Below are positions 36,446 to 46,600 of a stretch of 64,000 nt of DNA, piece after piece. Positions within the stretch are counted from its first letter, which is position 1; each line of letters opens with the position of its first letter. The translations under genes and the position numbers were made by a program. The notes below the pieces were generated by a model, which ran no database searches, was not told where the DNA came from, and worked only from the letters and a program-made list of their open reading frames with translations. Source of the DNA: a candidate division TM6 bacterium GW2011_GWF2_28_16 (GTDB taxonomy: Bacteria > Babelota > Babeliae > Babelales > UASB340); contig LBNX01000002.1 of the NCBI GenBank assembly GCA_000989185.1, forward strand, positions 186,001 to 250,000. Reading direction: 5' to 3'.

Positions 36446-37198
36446 TTAATTTAAAAGCTTTTTCTGGGGGAAATTAATATATAAATTCTTCCAGAACAGT
36501 TTAGAACTACCAGATTGTGGGGGTATTTTGATTTGTCTTTTAATATAATCTAGTACCTTTAAGTAAAATTCTAAATCACCAGAAATAATATTATTTTTAT
36601 GTAAATAAATTATTTTTTGTGCATAGTAATTTAGCATATTATCCAATAAATAAAAGCTTTGAGTATCAGTTAAATTTGTTTCTTTTAAAATTTTTTCAAA
36701 TTCTTGGGGGTTATCAAAATCTTGTTCATAAAAAAATGACAAAATAGGGTGATTACTGTTTGTATTGTCATCTTGTTTAAAATATTTTACCAGACAGCGA
36801 GATATTATTGTTGGTAATATAAAGTTTTTGTTACTTGTATGTAAAATAAAATTATAGCCAAAAGGTGGCTCTTCAAGAATTTTTAGTAATTTGTTTGAAG
36901 TTGCAGTGCTTAATGTTTGAGCTTTTTGTAAAATAAAAAAGAATTTTTGATTATGTTCAACCGAAAGACTGATTGTTTCAAAAATGATATCTAAATCTGT
37001 AACAGAATAATCTTTTTCTGGATTTATAAAAATAATATTTTCATGTTGTTTGTTTTTTATTTTACGGCATTGTTTACAATAACAATTTTTATCTTTGTTT
37101 TGTAAGCAAAATTCTTGTTGTAATATGATTTCTGTTTCTTGTTCCAAAATTTCTTTTGATCCAACAAAAAGCATTGCTGGTATATTTGTATTGTTCAT
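36446..37198 (-). CDS. holB: DNA polymerase III delta' subunit
   Basis: A 250-residue clamp-loader subunit. The N-terminal AAA-like fold lacks a P-loop, as expected for delta'. A four-cysteine segment (CYCKQCRK) resembles the zinc module of delta'/gamma. KFFFILQKAQTLSTATSNKLLKILEEPP and ILPTIISRCLV are strongly conserved in HolB/DnaX. It acts with DnaX and HolA to load the sliding clamp. Slightly short (usually about 330 residues). It sits alone between accessory genes. Confidence 0.87.
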   Translation of the reverse strand: MNNTNIPAMLFVGSKEILEQETEIILQQEFCLQNKDKNCYCKQCRKIKNKQHENIIFINPEKDYSVTDLDIIFETISLSVEHNQKFFFILQKAQTLSTATSNKLLKILEEPPFGYNFILHTSNKNFILPTIISRCLVKYFKQDDNTNSNHPILSFFYEQDFDNPQEFEKILKETNLTDTQSFYLLDNMLNYYAQKIIYLHKNNIISGDLEFYLKVLDYIKRQIKIPPQSGSSKLFWKNLYINFPQKKLLN

Positions 37199-37314
37199 AT
37201 AGTTTTAAAACTTGTTTTTATTTAATAATTTAAAAAACTTGCAATATAGAGCTTATATTATTAAGAATTTTTGTGTAGTAAATAGATAAAATTAAGGTTT
37301 TAAAAGGGTTTGTT

Positions 37315-38652
37315 ATGCAAAAATTAAAAAATATTTTGTTTATATTATTTTTATTAAATTTTTTAAACTATTGTTCAGGTAAAATATACGATATTTACAG
37401 GGCTGTTAAAAATAATAATTTACAAGATATACAAGAATGCTTGGACAATGGGATAAATATAAATTCAAAAGATTATAATGGCTCGACCCCATTAATTTAT
37501 GCAGTTAAAAATAGCAATACTTCTTTGATGCAATATTTATTGTCAAAAGGCGCTGATATTAATATGCCAGATAGTTCTGGTAAAACTTCAATAATGCACG
37601 CGGCAATAAATGGTAAAATCGATGTAGCAAAATTTTTATTACAACAAGCAAATTGTAATTTAAATTTGCAAGATAATTCTGGCCAAAATGCTTTGATGCA
37701 TGCAAGCATAAATGGAAATTTAGAAATTTTACAAATGCTTGCAGGTAGGGGGTTAGATGTTAATACAAAAGATAATTCAGGTAAAACAGCTATAATGTAT
37801 GCAATAGTTAATAAAAAAATAAATATAATAAATTATCTTTTAACTAAAAATATAAAAATAAATTTAAAAGATAATTTTAATAAAAATATTCTTATGTATG
37901 CAGCAGAAAAAGCTGATTTTGAAATAGCAAAAAAAATAGTATCTAAAGGTGTGGCTGTAAACGATAAAGATAATGCTGGTAATACAGCTTTGATATATGC
38001 AATAAAATCTAAAAATGATTTAATAGTAAGTTTATTATTATCTAATGGAGCTAATGCTAATATAAAAGATAAAAATGGCAAAACGGCTTTAATGCTTGCT
38101 TGTGAAACGGGTAAAAAAAAGATAGTTAAATTATTATTACCAAGAGGTGTTAACGTAAACGAAAAAGATAATTCACAAAGTACAGCATTAAGTTACGCCA
38201 TATCTGCTGGCAGCAGTTCTGTTGCAAGCTTATTAATTGCAAGTGGTGCTAATGTAAATGTTAAAGATAAAAATGGTAAAACAGCGTTAATGCTTGCTTG
38301 TGAAAAAAAGAAAAAGAAACTTGTAGATCTTTTATTGGCTAGAGGTGTTAACATAAATGAAAAAGATAATGTAGGTAAGACAGCATTAATTTATGCTGCA
38401 GATAAATCTGATTCAACTATTTTTAAAGCTCTACTTGCTCGTGGTGCAAATGCCAATGTAAAAGATAATACAGGTAAAACTTCATTAATTTATGCTGCTA
38501 AAAGTGGTAGAATAGAAAATATAACTCTATTGGTTCCAAAAGGTGTTAATATAAATGAAGTTGATAAACAAAAAAAATCAGCGCTAGATTATGCACAAGA
38601 AAATGAATATGAAGATGTTGCAAGTTATTTAGAAAGATTAGGTGCTAAATAA
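37315..38652 (+). CDS. Exported ankyrin-repeat protein with homogeneous repeats
   Basis: A 445-residue protein: hydrophobic N-terminal segment (about residues 1-22, ending NYCSG; the cysteine is not in a good lipobox), then about 12 ankyrin repeats of 33 residues, nearly filling the protein. The repeats are unusually alike: KDNSGKTA, KDKNGKTALMLACE and KDNTGKTSLIYAA recur, and the DNA of neighbouring repeats is also similar, suggesting recent repeat duplication. An AAAAGGG site precedes the ATG. Likely a protein-binding effector (inference). It is divergent from holB. Confidence 0.88.
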   Translation: MQKLKNILFILFLLNFLNYCSGKIYDIYRAVKNNNLQDIQECLDNGININSKDYNGSTPLIYAVKNSNTSLMQYLLSKGADINMPDSSGKTSIMHAAINGKIDVAKFLLQQANCNLNLQDNSGQNALMHASINGNLEILQMLAGRGLDVNTKDNSGKTAIMYAIVNKKINIINYLLTKNIKINLKDNFNKNILMYAAEKADFEIAKKIVSKGVAVNDKDNAGNTALIYAIKSKNDLIVSLLLSNGANANIKDKNGKTALMLACETGKKKIVKLLLPRGVNVNEKDNSQSTALSYAISAGSSSVASLLIASGANVNVKDKNGKTALMLACEKKKKKLVDLLLARGVNINEKDNVGKTALIYAADKSDSTIFKALLARGANANVKDNTGKTSLIYAAKSGRIENITLLVPKGVNINEVDKQKKSALDYAQENEYEDVASYLERLGAK

Positions 38653-38660
38653 TTTATAAA

Positions 38661-39674
38661 TTAAGAATCAGTTCCACCATCGCCCGATTCATCACCTGTA
38701 CCAACAAAAGAATTCATGTCTTTATAGATACTTATTGGTTCAACATTAACGCCATAATAATCTGAATAATATCTTGGGTTACTATCAAAGGCAATGGCTC
38801 TGCCAAAACGAATAGGGCGTATTGTGCCAGATGGAATATCTGAATTATCGTTTCTGTATAATGTTGAACTAGATAAGTTAGATCGTCGCCAGCCATGAAT
38901 TCTATGTTTTACTCCAACAGTATTTCCTTTGGTGACCAAAATCATATAACCGGCACCAACGCCACCTTCGTCTATATTTTTAGAATTACCAGTTCTTGTA
39001 TCTGGAACTCTTGGATAATACTGGGCACTAACACCGCTTGATGTTCCATGTGGAGAACTTGATGAATCTATAATACGAACAAGCCATTCATTAAATCCAG
39101 CAGGTGTGTCTGTACCGCCTGTTCCTGAATATGGAGAGCGTTCCATAGGTTTTCCTGCTAAAATTAAAACGTGACCTGTATTGGTTGCTCCGTCTTCATA
39201 TTTTATTGCAATTACATCGCCGGGTTCTAAATCTTCTAAATAAGTTATAACTTCCCAACCTTTAAATATGTCTAAGCTTGAATCATGGTTCATAAAAAAG
39301 TTTGCATAATCTTTTGCCAAAGCTCTTTGTATAGGTGGATTATTTTTTCTTTGTGGGTATCTTGTCATAACAGCATAAGCAAATATCTTTTCATACCATG
39401 GGTATGCAGCCATACCAAGAACATGAGATAAGCAACTTGAACAATCAACAAAGTATTTTTCTTGTTTTGTATTTATTATAGTGTCATAAGAATAATAAGA
39501 TGTTTCTAATTCGGCTACAATTCTTTCTGCTTCTGCCAATATTTTTTTACTAGGGTATTTTTCATAATAGTTTGTTAATTCTTGATCTTCTGTTTTGCAT
39601 ATTTGTACGTCATATGTAAAAGCTCGTAAAAAAAATATTAATAAAATATAAAATATTAGATTTTGTTTTTTCAT
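38661..39674 (-). CDS. Exported NlpC/P60-like cysteine hydrolase
   Basis: A 337-residue protein with a signal peptide (about residues 1-21). The fold signature is that of NlpC/P60 or CHAP peptidases: a Cys in FVDCSSC (Cys78, with Cys81), the LEPGDVIAI strand (149-157) and a His in NTGHVLILAG (His168). These enzymes cut peptidoglycan peptides or, in effectors, host proteins. The C-terminal half (about residues 200-337) is unassigned and rich in Ser/Gly/Asp. The ribosome site is buried in a 13-bp hairpin. It converges with the ankyrin gene. Confidence 0.7.
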   Translation of the reverse strand: MKKQNLIFYILLIFFLRAFTYDVQICKTEDQELTNYYEKYPSKKILAEAERIVAELETSYYSYDTIINTKQEKYFVDCSSCLSHVLGMAAYPWYEKIFAYAVMTRYPQRKNNPPIQRALAKDYANFFMNHDSSLDIFKGWEVITYLEDLEPGDVIAIKYEDGATNTGHVLILAGKPMERSPYSGTGGTDTPAGFNEWLVRIIDSSSSPHGTSSGVSAQYYPRVPDTRTGNSKNIDEGGVGAGYMILVTKGNTVGVKHRIHGWRRSNLSSSTLYRNDNSDIPSGTIRPIRFGRAIAFDSNPRYYSDYYGVNVEPISIYKDMNSFVGTGDESGDGGTDS

Positions 39675-39677
39675 TAC

Positions 39678-39713
39678 TACTCACCATTAAGTTACTAAAT
39701 TTAATGGTGAGTA
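39678..39713 (-). promoter_or_regulatory. Hairpin that hides the ribosome binding site of the NlpC/P60-like gene
   Basis: TACTCACCATTAA (39678-39690) is the perfect complement of 39701-39713: a 13-bp stem with a 10-nt loop. On the minus-strand mRNA the 3' arm holds the GGTGAG ribosome site and ends 3 nt before the ATG at 39674. No T tract follows, which argues against a terminator. Confidence 0.65.
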
Positions 39714-39755
39714 TATAAATTAGATATTTTTTGGGTCAATTAAAAATAAAAAAGT

Positions 39756-40379
39756 TTATTTTTCAAAGCGTAGATATATTTTTTCTAAAGCAACTTGTGT
39801 TAATTTTTCTGGAGATAAAGTTCCATCTAAAGTTATAACATTTTTTTTATTAGCAAAAATTGTTTCGTATCCTGTAATAACTTTTTGCCAAAAGATTTCT
39901 TTTTCTTTTTCAAACGAAGTTAGTTCTTCGTGTCTTTTTAAAATACGTTCTCGTGCTGTATTTATATCTATTTTTATATAAAAAATAATATCAGGGTTTA
40001 TATTTTGCATGGCCCAATTATTTATTAAATTTATTTTTTCTATATCAAGTCCACGACCATAACCTTGATAAGCGAGCGAAGAATCGGCCATTCTGTCAGA
40101 AATTATTATTTTATTTTTTTGTAATTCTGGAATTATTACATCTTTTATATGTTGTGCTCTATCTGCAGCAAAAAGTAAATATTCTGCAATAGGGCAAACT
40201 GTATTTTTGTTTTCTTGTAATATTTTACGTAAATTAATTCCAAGTTGAGAGCCTCCCGGCTGTTTAGTTAAAACAACCGGGATATTTTGTTTTTTAAGTT
40301 CTTGCTCTAGATTTTGTGCTAGCAAACTTTTGCCACAACCATCTATGCCTTCCAAAACTACTAATATTCCTTTGTTCAT
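39756..40379 (-). CDS. tmk: Thymidylate kinase
   Basis: Tmk phosphorylates dTMP to dTDP. The ATG at 40379 has an AGGTG ribosome site and gives 207 residues, the normal size; a longer reading from 40430 would overlap typA. P-loop GIDGCGKS (residues 11-18), KQPGGSQLG with the DRA/LID residues DRAQH, and ISDRMADSSLAYQGYGRG are all present. It follows typA by 19 nt and is probably co-transcribed. Confidence 0.95.
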   Translation of the reverse strand: MNKGILVVLEGIDGCGKSLLAQNLEQELKKQNIPVVLTKQPGGSQLGINLRKILQENKNTVCPIAEYLLFAADRAQHIKDVIIPELQKNKIIISDRMADSSLAYQGYGRGLDIEKINLINNWAMQNINPDIIFYIKIDINTARERILKRHEELTSFEKEKEIFWQKVITGYETIFANKKNVITLDGTLSPEKLTQVALEKIYLRFEK

Positions 40380-40398
40380 GATTAATTCACCTAAATTA

Positions 40399-42222
40399 TT
40401 AATCTTGTCTACTTTCTTTTTTACGTTCATGAGCTTTTAGAAATCTTTTTCTTAAACGTATAGATTTTGGTGTAACTTCCATAAGCTCATCATTTCGTAT
40501 CCATTCTAGAGATTCTTCGATGTTCATAAGTTTTGGTGGTGCAAGTTTTACAGCTTCATCTGTACCCGAAGCACGCATGTTTGTTAATTTTTTTTGTTTT
40601 GTAGGGTTTACATCAAGGTCATTTTCTCGAGAGTGTTCACCTACAATCATACCTTCATAAACTTCTACACCTGGGTCTATAAATAATATTCCTCTAGGTT
40701 GCAATGCATCAAGTGCATAGCCTCTAACTGTTCCATCTTCCATCGAAACTAAAGCACCTTTTGTTCGACCTATAATTTCACCAGCATATGGTTCATAGTC
40801 ATGGAATCTATGGTTCATTAATCCTGTGCCTCGAGTATTGGTCATAAATAAATTTCTAAAACCAATTAAACCTCGTGCAGGGATTTTAAATTCAAGGCGT
40901 ATTTTACCTTCGGTGTAGTGGACCATGTTTACAAGTTCAGATTTGCGTTTTGCTAAATTTTCCATAACAAAACCTTGATATTGTTCTTCAATATCAATAA
41001 TTAAAAGTTCATAAGGTTCAAATTTTTTGCCACCAATATTTTTGTAAATAACTTCAGGAGCAGAAGCTTGAAGTTCAAAGCCTTCACGGCGCATAGTTTC
41101 TATTAAAACACCTAAGTGCAATTGCCCTCGGCCAGAAACTTTAAACACTTCGGCACTATCTGTTTCTTCTACACGAAGAGCAATATTTGTTTTAAGTTCT
41201 TTAAACAATCTGTCTCTAATTTGTCGGGATGTTAAAAGTTTACCTTCTTTGCCCGAAAATGGAGACTTGTTAACGCCAATAAAAATAGAAAGAGTAGGTT
41301 CATCTATTTCGGTATAAGCAATTGGGTTTGGTTTGTCGGCGTTACAAATTGTTGTACCAATAGTAATTTCTTCTTCAAAGCCTGTAACAGCTACGATATC
41401 ACCAAATTTGGCACTATCTACTTCTACACGTTTTAGGCCTTCAAATTGATATAGCTTTGTAATGGCCATTTTTTTACTAATATAATCACCTTTACATGCA
41501 ACAATTTGATCACTAATTTTAACAGAGCCATTAAAGACTCTGCCAATACCAATTCGTCCCAAATAATCAGAATGATCTAAGTTTGTAATTAAAATTTGTA
41601 AATCTGTTATAGATTCTTTTGGTTCTGGAATTTCTTTTAATATTGTATTAAATAATGGTTGCATGTCACCAGATGTAGCTGTTGGGTCTTCAGAAATAAA
41701 ACCTAACTTAGAAGAACCATATAAAACTTTAAAGTTTAAGTGTTCATCTTTTAATGCAAGTTCCAAAAATAGCTCGTGAATAGCTTCTTCTATTCTTTCT
41801 ATATCGGCATCTTTTCTGTCTATTTTATTAATTAAAACTATTGGCTTTAAATCTAAAGCCAAAGCTTTTTGTAATACAAATCTTGTTCCAGGCAAAGGTC
41901 CTTCTGCTGCATCAACTAAAAGTAAAAAGCCTTCTACCATTTGTAGCGTTCTTTCTACTTCGCCGGCAAAGTCGGAGTGGCCAGGAGTGTCTACAATATT
42001 AATTTTGGCCTCAGGCAAAAGAATAGCTGTGTTTTTTGCAGTAATAGTTATACCGCGTTCTTTTTCGATGTCACCAGAGTCCATAACTCTTTCACCGGTT
42101 TCGGTGTTTACTTGTACCGTGCCAGATTGTTTTAACATTTGGTCTACAAGTGTAGTTTTACCATGGTCAACGTGTGCAATAATAGCAATATTTCTAATGT
42201 CTGGGCGGGTGTTAATTCCCAT
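40399..42222 (-). CDS. typA: Ribosome-associated GTPase TypA/BipA
   Basis: A 607-residue translational GTPase. G1 is AHVDHGKT, with G2/G3 ERGITITAKN and DTPGHSDF, G4 NKIDR; then EF-G-like domains II, III and V and the BipA-specific C-terminal domain (RNLFMTNTRGTGLMNHRF and GALVSMEDGTVRGYALD). BipA assists 50S assembly and stress adaptation. A GGGGGT ribosome site precedes the ATG. A terminator at 42261-42295 separates it from the upstream aminotransferase gene. Confidence 0.97.
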   Translation of the reverse strand: MGINTRPDIRNIAIIAHVDHGKTTLVDQMLKQSGTVQVNTETGERVMDSGDIEKERGITITAKNTAILLPEAKINIVDTPGHSDFAGEVERTLQMVEGFLLLVDAAEGPLPGTRFVLQKALALDLKPIVLINKIDRKDADIERIEEAIHELFLELALKDEHLNFKVLYGSSKLGFISEDPTATSGDMQPLFNTILKEIPEPKESITDLQILITNLDHSDYLGRIGIGRVFNGSVKISDQIVACKGDYISKKMAITKLYQFEGLKRVEVDSAKFGDIVAVTGFEEEITIGTTICNADKPNPIAYTEIDEPTLSIFIGVNKSPFSGKEGKLLTSRQIRDRLFKELKTNIALRVEETDSAEVFKVSGRGQLHLGVLIETMRREGFELQASAPEVIYKNIGGKKFEPYELLIIDIEEQYQGFVMENLAKRKSELVNMVHYTEGKIRLEFKIPARGLIGFRNLFMTNTRGTGLMNHRFHDYEPYAGEIIGRTKGALVSMEDGTVRGYALDALQPRGILFIDPGVEVYEGMIVGEHSRENDLDVNPTKQKKLTNMRASGTDEAVKLAPPKLMNIEESLEWIRNDELMEVTPKSIRLRKRFLKAHERKKESRQD

Positions 42223-42260
42223 TTTTACCCCCTAAAAGTTAAAATAGGTTAAAAAGCGAA

Positions 42261-42295
42261 TAAAAGGTTGAGCGCTTACTTTTAGCACTCAACCT
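42261..42295 (-). terminator. Intrinsic terminator downstream of the DegT gene
   Basis: On the minus strand, 42295-42284 (AGGTTGAGTGCT) pairs with 42276-42265 (AGCGCTCAACCT), 12 base pairs with one G-U and a 7-nt loop, followed by TTTTA. It lies 30-65 nt after the DegT stop and before typA. Confidence 0.75.
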
Positions 42296-42326
42296 GTATG
42301 ATTATAGTCCACAAAAAATAAAATTT

Positions 42327-43544
42327 CTAGAAAATATTTTGATTTTGCTTATTTGGTTGTATTTTTGCAGATAAAATTAAGTTTTTTGTAGTTTCTTTCA
42401 CTTGTTCACAGATATAAAATACCTCTTGGGCTTCTAGTTCTGGCCAAACTGGTAAGGCTACAATAGTTTCTGTTAAGCTATCGCTAATTGTGCAATTTGT
42501 TTTAACTCTACTGTCTGTTGTCAAAAAATCTATATTGTTTAAGCCTTTTGGGTAATAAATATTTGTTCCAACGCCTCTGTTTTTTAGCTCTTGCATAAAA
42601 GCTTCGCGATCAATATTTTCTAGTTTAATACAATATTGATGATAAACATGTTTGCCGTTAATTTCTTGAGGTAAAATTATATTATTTAAACCTGCAAGCT
42701 CTTTATTATAAATACTTGCTATTTCGCGTCTTCTATTATTTAAATTATCTAATAAATTTAATTTTTCACTTAATATTGCAGCTTGTATTCCATCTAATCT
42801 ACTATTAATACCATGTTCGATATAATTATAATGGCTCTTTCTGCCATGGTTTCTGTATCGTAATAATTTTTCTGCTAGTTCAGGGTTATTTGTTGTGCAT
42901 GCTCCACCATCACCATAGGCGCCTAAATTTTTTGTAGGATAAAAAGAAAAGCATGTAATATCACCATGATTACCAGCTTGAATATTATTTTTGTCTACAG
43001 AGCCAACTGCTTGGCAAGAATCTTGTATAACAAATAAATTATATTTTTTTGCAATTAAATTTATTTTTTCATAATCTGCACATTGTCCAAAAATATCTAC
43101 AGGTAAAATTCCTGCAACTTTATATCCTGTCTTTTTTTCTATTACATTATTATTTTTAAATTCACAATTATTATTTATATAATTTTCTATTTTAACAGGA
43201 TCTATATTATAAGTTTTTTCTTCTATATCTATAAAAACAGCATGAGCTTCGAGTGCTACAATTTCACTGCTGGATGCTATAAATGAAAATGGGGTAGTTA
43301 ACACAATTTCGTTTTTTTGTAACCCGATAACATCAAGTGCCATTAAAAGAGCGTCTGTGCCGCTGTTGCAGCTTATGGCATATTTAGCATTTGTATATTT
43401 TGCAAAATTAGTTTCAAATTCTTCTACAAATTTTCCACCTATAAAAGCCTGTGCGTCTAGAACTTCGTTTATTTTACTTACAATATTGGCTTTATTTTTT
43501 TCATGTTGACGAGAGAGATTAAAAAAATCTATTTTTTTATTCAC
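42327..43544 (-). CDS. DegT/DnrJ/EryC1/StrS-family sugar aminotransferase
   Basis: A PLP-dependent aminotransferase that aminates keto-sugar nucleotides for surface glycans. The GTG at 43544 with an AAGGA ribosome site gives 405 residues and the usual KIDFFNLSRQHE start; upstream in-frame codons run into the opposite gene and are unlikely coding. Motifs: NSGTDALLMALD, EVVLTTPFSF-like region, QDSCQAVGS, and the PLP lysine in YPTKNLGAYGDGG (about Lys205), with HGRKSHYNY and NSRLDGIQAA. Partner sugar-modifying genes are not adjacent, so the glycan is unknown. Confidence 0.9.
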   Translation of the reverse strand: MNKKIDFFNLSRQHEKNKANIVSKINEVLDAQAFIGGKFVEEFETNFAKYTNAKYAISCNSGTDALLMALDVIGLQKNEIVLTTPFSFIASSSEIVALEAHAVFIDIEEKTYNIDPVKIENYINNNCEFKNNNVIEKKTGYKVAGILPVDIFGQCADYEKINLIAKKYNLFVIQDSCQAVGSVDKNNIQAGNHGDITCFSFYPTKNLGAYGDGGACTTNNPELAEKLLRYRNHGRKSHYNYIEHGINSRLDGIQAAILSEKLNLLDNLNNRRREIASIYNKELAGLNNIILPQEINGKHVYHQYCIKLENIDREAFMQELKNRGVGTNIYYPKGLNNIDFLTTDSRVKTNCTISDSLTETIVALPVWPELEAQEVFYICEQVKETTKNLILSAKIQPNKQNQNIF

Positions 43545-43572
43545 GGTAATCCTTATGTTTTTTTTGAAATTC

Positions 43573-43634
43573 TTTACAAAATTATATTTTAAAAAGTAAG
43601 AAATTAATCTAGCGATTAACTTTAATTTTGTAAA
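43573..43634. other. Nested inverted repeats in a divergent promoter region
   Basis: TTTACAAAATTA (43573-43584) is the exact complement of TAATTTTGTAAA (43623-43634). Inside it TTAATC (43604-43609) and GATTAA (43614-43619) form a second stem with a TAGC loop. The region lies between the DegT start and the 1,721-aa surface gene start and may be an operator or a 5'-leader structure. Confidence 0.5.
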
Positions 43635-43665
43635 ATAAAAGAGATGTTTTAAAAGGAGAGAGAGA

Positions 43666-46600
43666 ATGAGACTTCGAAATTTTAAATTTTTTGCAGCAAC
43701 AATTTTTTTGCTATTCAGCTTAAATAATATCTTTGCTGTTGTTGACTGGGCTAATGGTGCCACAATTACAAATGCAAATTCTGTAACAGATGATGATTTA
43801 AGATTGGCAAATGGTGCTGTTGCTGATGCAACGATAGATGTAAATGGTTTTGTTTATATAAATGCTAATACTGTTGATGTGAATGTTTATGCAACAAGTT
43901 ACAATGTTTCATTACGAACACTTACTGGGGTGGCAAATTATGGGCATATAGTTTTTAATGCAGCAGCAAATAGAACTATAAATGTTTACTGTGATTATGA
44001 TTTAAAGTTTAGGTCTGGCACAACGAGTTCAGATCCAGCACATCGCAATGACATGATGGTGACATTTAAGGGTGCAGGTAAAGTTATTTTTCATCTAAAA
44101 GATTATAACTCTACTACAGCTAGTTCTGGTCAACGAGGTGTGCAAGTAGCTTTTGAAGGTACTGCTTTAGGTGGGTATAATTATCCAAAAAATGGTGAAA
44201 CTTTTACACAAATTGGTTGGTATCAACCATGTAGGGTTTATATTTTAATGGATCAGACAGAAGCAGATGCTGTTACTAGTGGAAACAATAAAGTGGTATT
44301 TAGACGTAATCCAGGCGGCTATGCAGCGGCAACTCATTATCCTAAATTTCCAGTAGGCGTTCACATAGATGATAATGCGTTTTTAACTTATCTTTCTACA
44401 GATAATACTGGTGAATTAGATAGTTATGGAACGCTTGCGTTTGATGTAACAAATAACGAAGGCTGTGGCCAGATGTATTTGGATATAGACCAAAAAAATA
44501 ATCTTGACGCTCATGGTGGGTTTAATGATGGTGGTATTGCTGTATTTGGTCACTATGTCCCAACGTATGATGAAGCTAATATAAGAGAGTTTGTTGATTT
44601 GAGTGCAATTGCTGGTAAAAAAGCTATTTTTAGAGTTATAGATAATGATAGATATTCTGCAGTAGATATTGGAACTAATAATTTAAATCCAACAGATGAT
44701 TATGCTCGAGGTTTATTAGTTATAAATAGAAATACAACTGTACCTAAATTTGCTGCAGATCCTTATCAAGAGGAATTAACAAGAGGAATATCTCTTGTTG
44801 GTTCAACAAATCATCCATTAAGACAATATGTTAGTGCAGTTCCTCCTGTTCAAGGTTGGTATTGGTCACATTTTTTTTCATGGAAATATGCTTCAAGTAT
44901 GCCTATGAGCCCAACACATCTTGTAGATTATAACGTTCAAACTGGATTTATATTGGGAGTAAATGGTCGTATAGATATTTCGCATAAAACATATTTAGAT
45001 TATGTTGCAACGCTTACAAATTCTAAAACTGACCAATATTTAGCTCAAGACTATTCTGCTGTATTAAATTCTGGTAATGCTAGTACAGATTTAGCTCAAT
45101 CTTCGTATTTAAAAAAGAAAAATCCAACGGCATTATTTATTGATGGAATTTCTGGTCAGTGGGCTGCTCCATATGTTGATGATTCTAATGCTGAAATATA
45201 TTTGTATGGTGACTCTAAAATTTTATTACATGCAGGTTCAAAAACTCTTTTAGATAGTACTTCTAATGGATATGTTCGTCCTACTTGGGTTGAAAATGGT
45301 GATTATGTTTTTACGTTTACGATTGATAGTGCTTCTTATAATGGCCAATATGTTCCTGGCTCTAATGTAACAGGTGGTGAAGGTAAACTTGTTCTAGATC
45401 TGGAAGCACCACTTGATATTAAATCGTACGATAGAAGTGCTCTTAATTGTCACGGTAATTATGACACGCAAGGTGCAGATGATGATATAGCTCAACTTAA
45501 TTTACCTACAGTTTCTATAAATACTACTGGACGTGAATATGATTATACAGGGGACTTAGGTTATACAGATGATCTTATAACAAGAGCATTAGAAAAAGAT
45601 AGTGCGTACAAAATTTACGATTCACCATCGATATTATTAAATTCGCATTTAAGATTATATGATATCGTCTTTAATCAAAGTGACGTTACAAAATTATTAA
45701 CTCCAAACCCATTAACAGCATTGCCAAATGTTGTTGGTGCTGAACGTAAATATTTTAATGACACTGTAAATCCAAATGCGGCGCCAGCCGTAGCTGTAGA
45801 ACCAAATTATATTTGGCCTCGATTTGAATTATATAATTCTAGTTTAGATATGCATGAACATTTTGTTGGTTCAGGATTTAAATTTGTAGTAAATGAAATT
45901 GATGATGATGATCCAGATTTAGCATATAACAGAAGTATTTTTAAATTTTATGATCATGGTAAACAATTAGACAGTATAAACCATGGCTATGGTCGTTTAT
46001 TTATGGCAAGTTGTTCAAATAATAAAATGTCAGATGGTAGTTCAAATGCTACATTAGAACATTGTGCTGTAAATATTTTTAGAAAATATGACAAAGCAAC
46101 TTTACCTGCAGTGCCTACAGATACAATACAACTTTCGTTAGAATCAGAAAACGAAGAAACGGTATTTTTGGGTCCTCTTGTAGATAGTATTCATGCCCAT
46201 CATTTATTTTTATTAAATAGATCTGCCAATGGCTCTGGTTATATGTCATTAGGATGGACAACTACTGTTGGAGATAATACAAAATACCCATGGGATGCTT
46301 TATCTGGTTTAGGTTCAAATTATTTTGATATTAAATTTCAGACAGTTGCAGGCGCTGCAACAGATACGCCTCCGGCAACAGTATCTATAGATGGTAATTA
46401 TATTTACTTTGGTGGAACAGATTCTTTGGGAACTAAAGCAACTATTCCTGTAATAACACAAACTCAAGGTTCTGTTGTGTATGTAAATCATGGTGGTAGA
46501 ATTACTGCAACACAACCAAGCTCAACAGAACATGGTTATGATGCTTTTGTTGATTTACCAATTGTTTATGATCTTTGGAGTTATTATGGTTTATTTGGTG

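Noticed and set aside
43545-43763. N-terminal extension of the DegT aminotransferase reading frame
   Set aside because: It overlaps the start of the opposite surface gene, is not like the family, and the GTG at 43544 has a good ribosome site and the usual family N-terminus.
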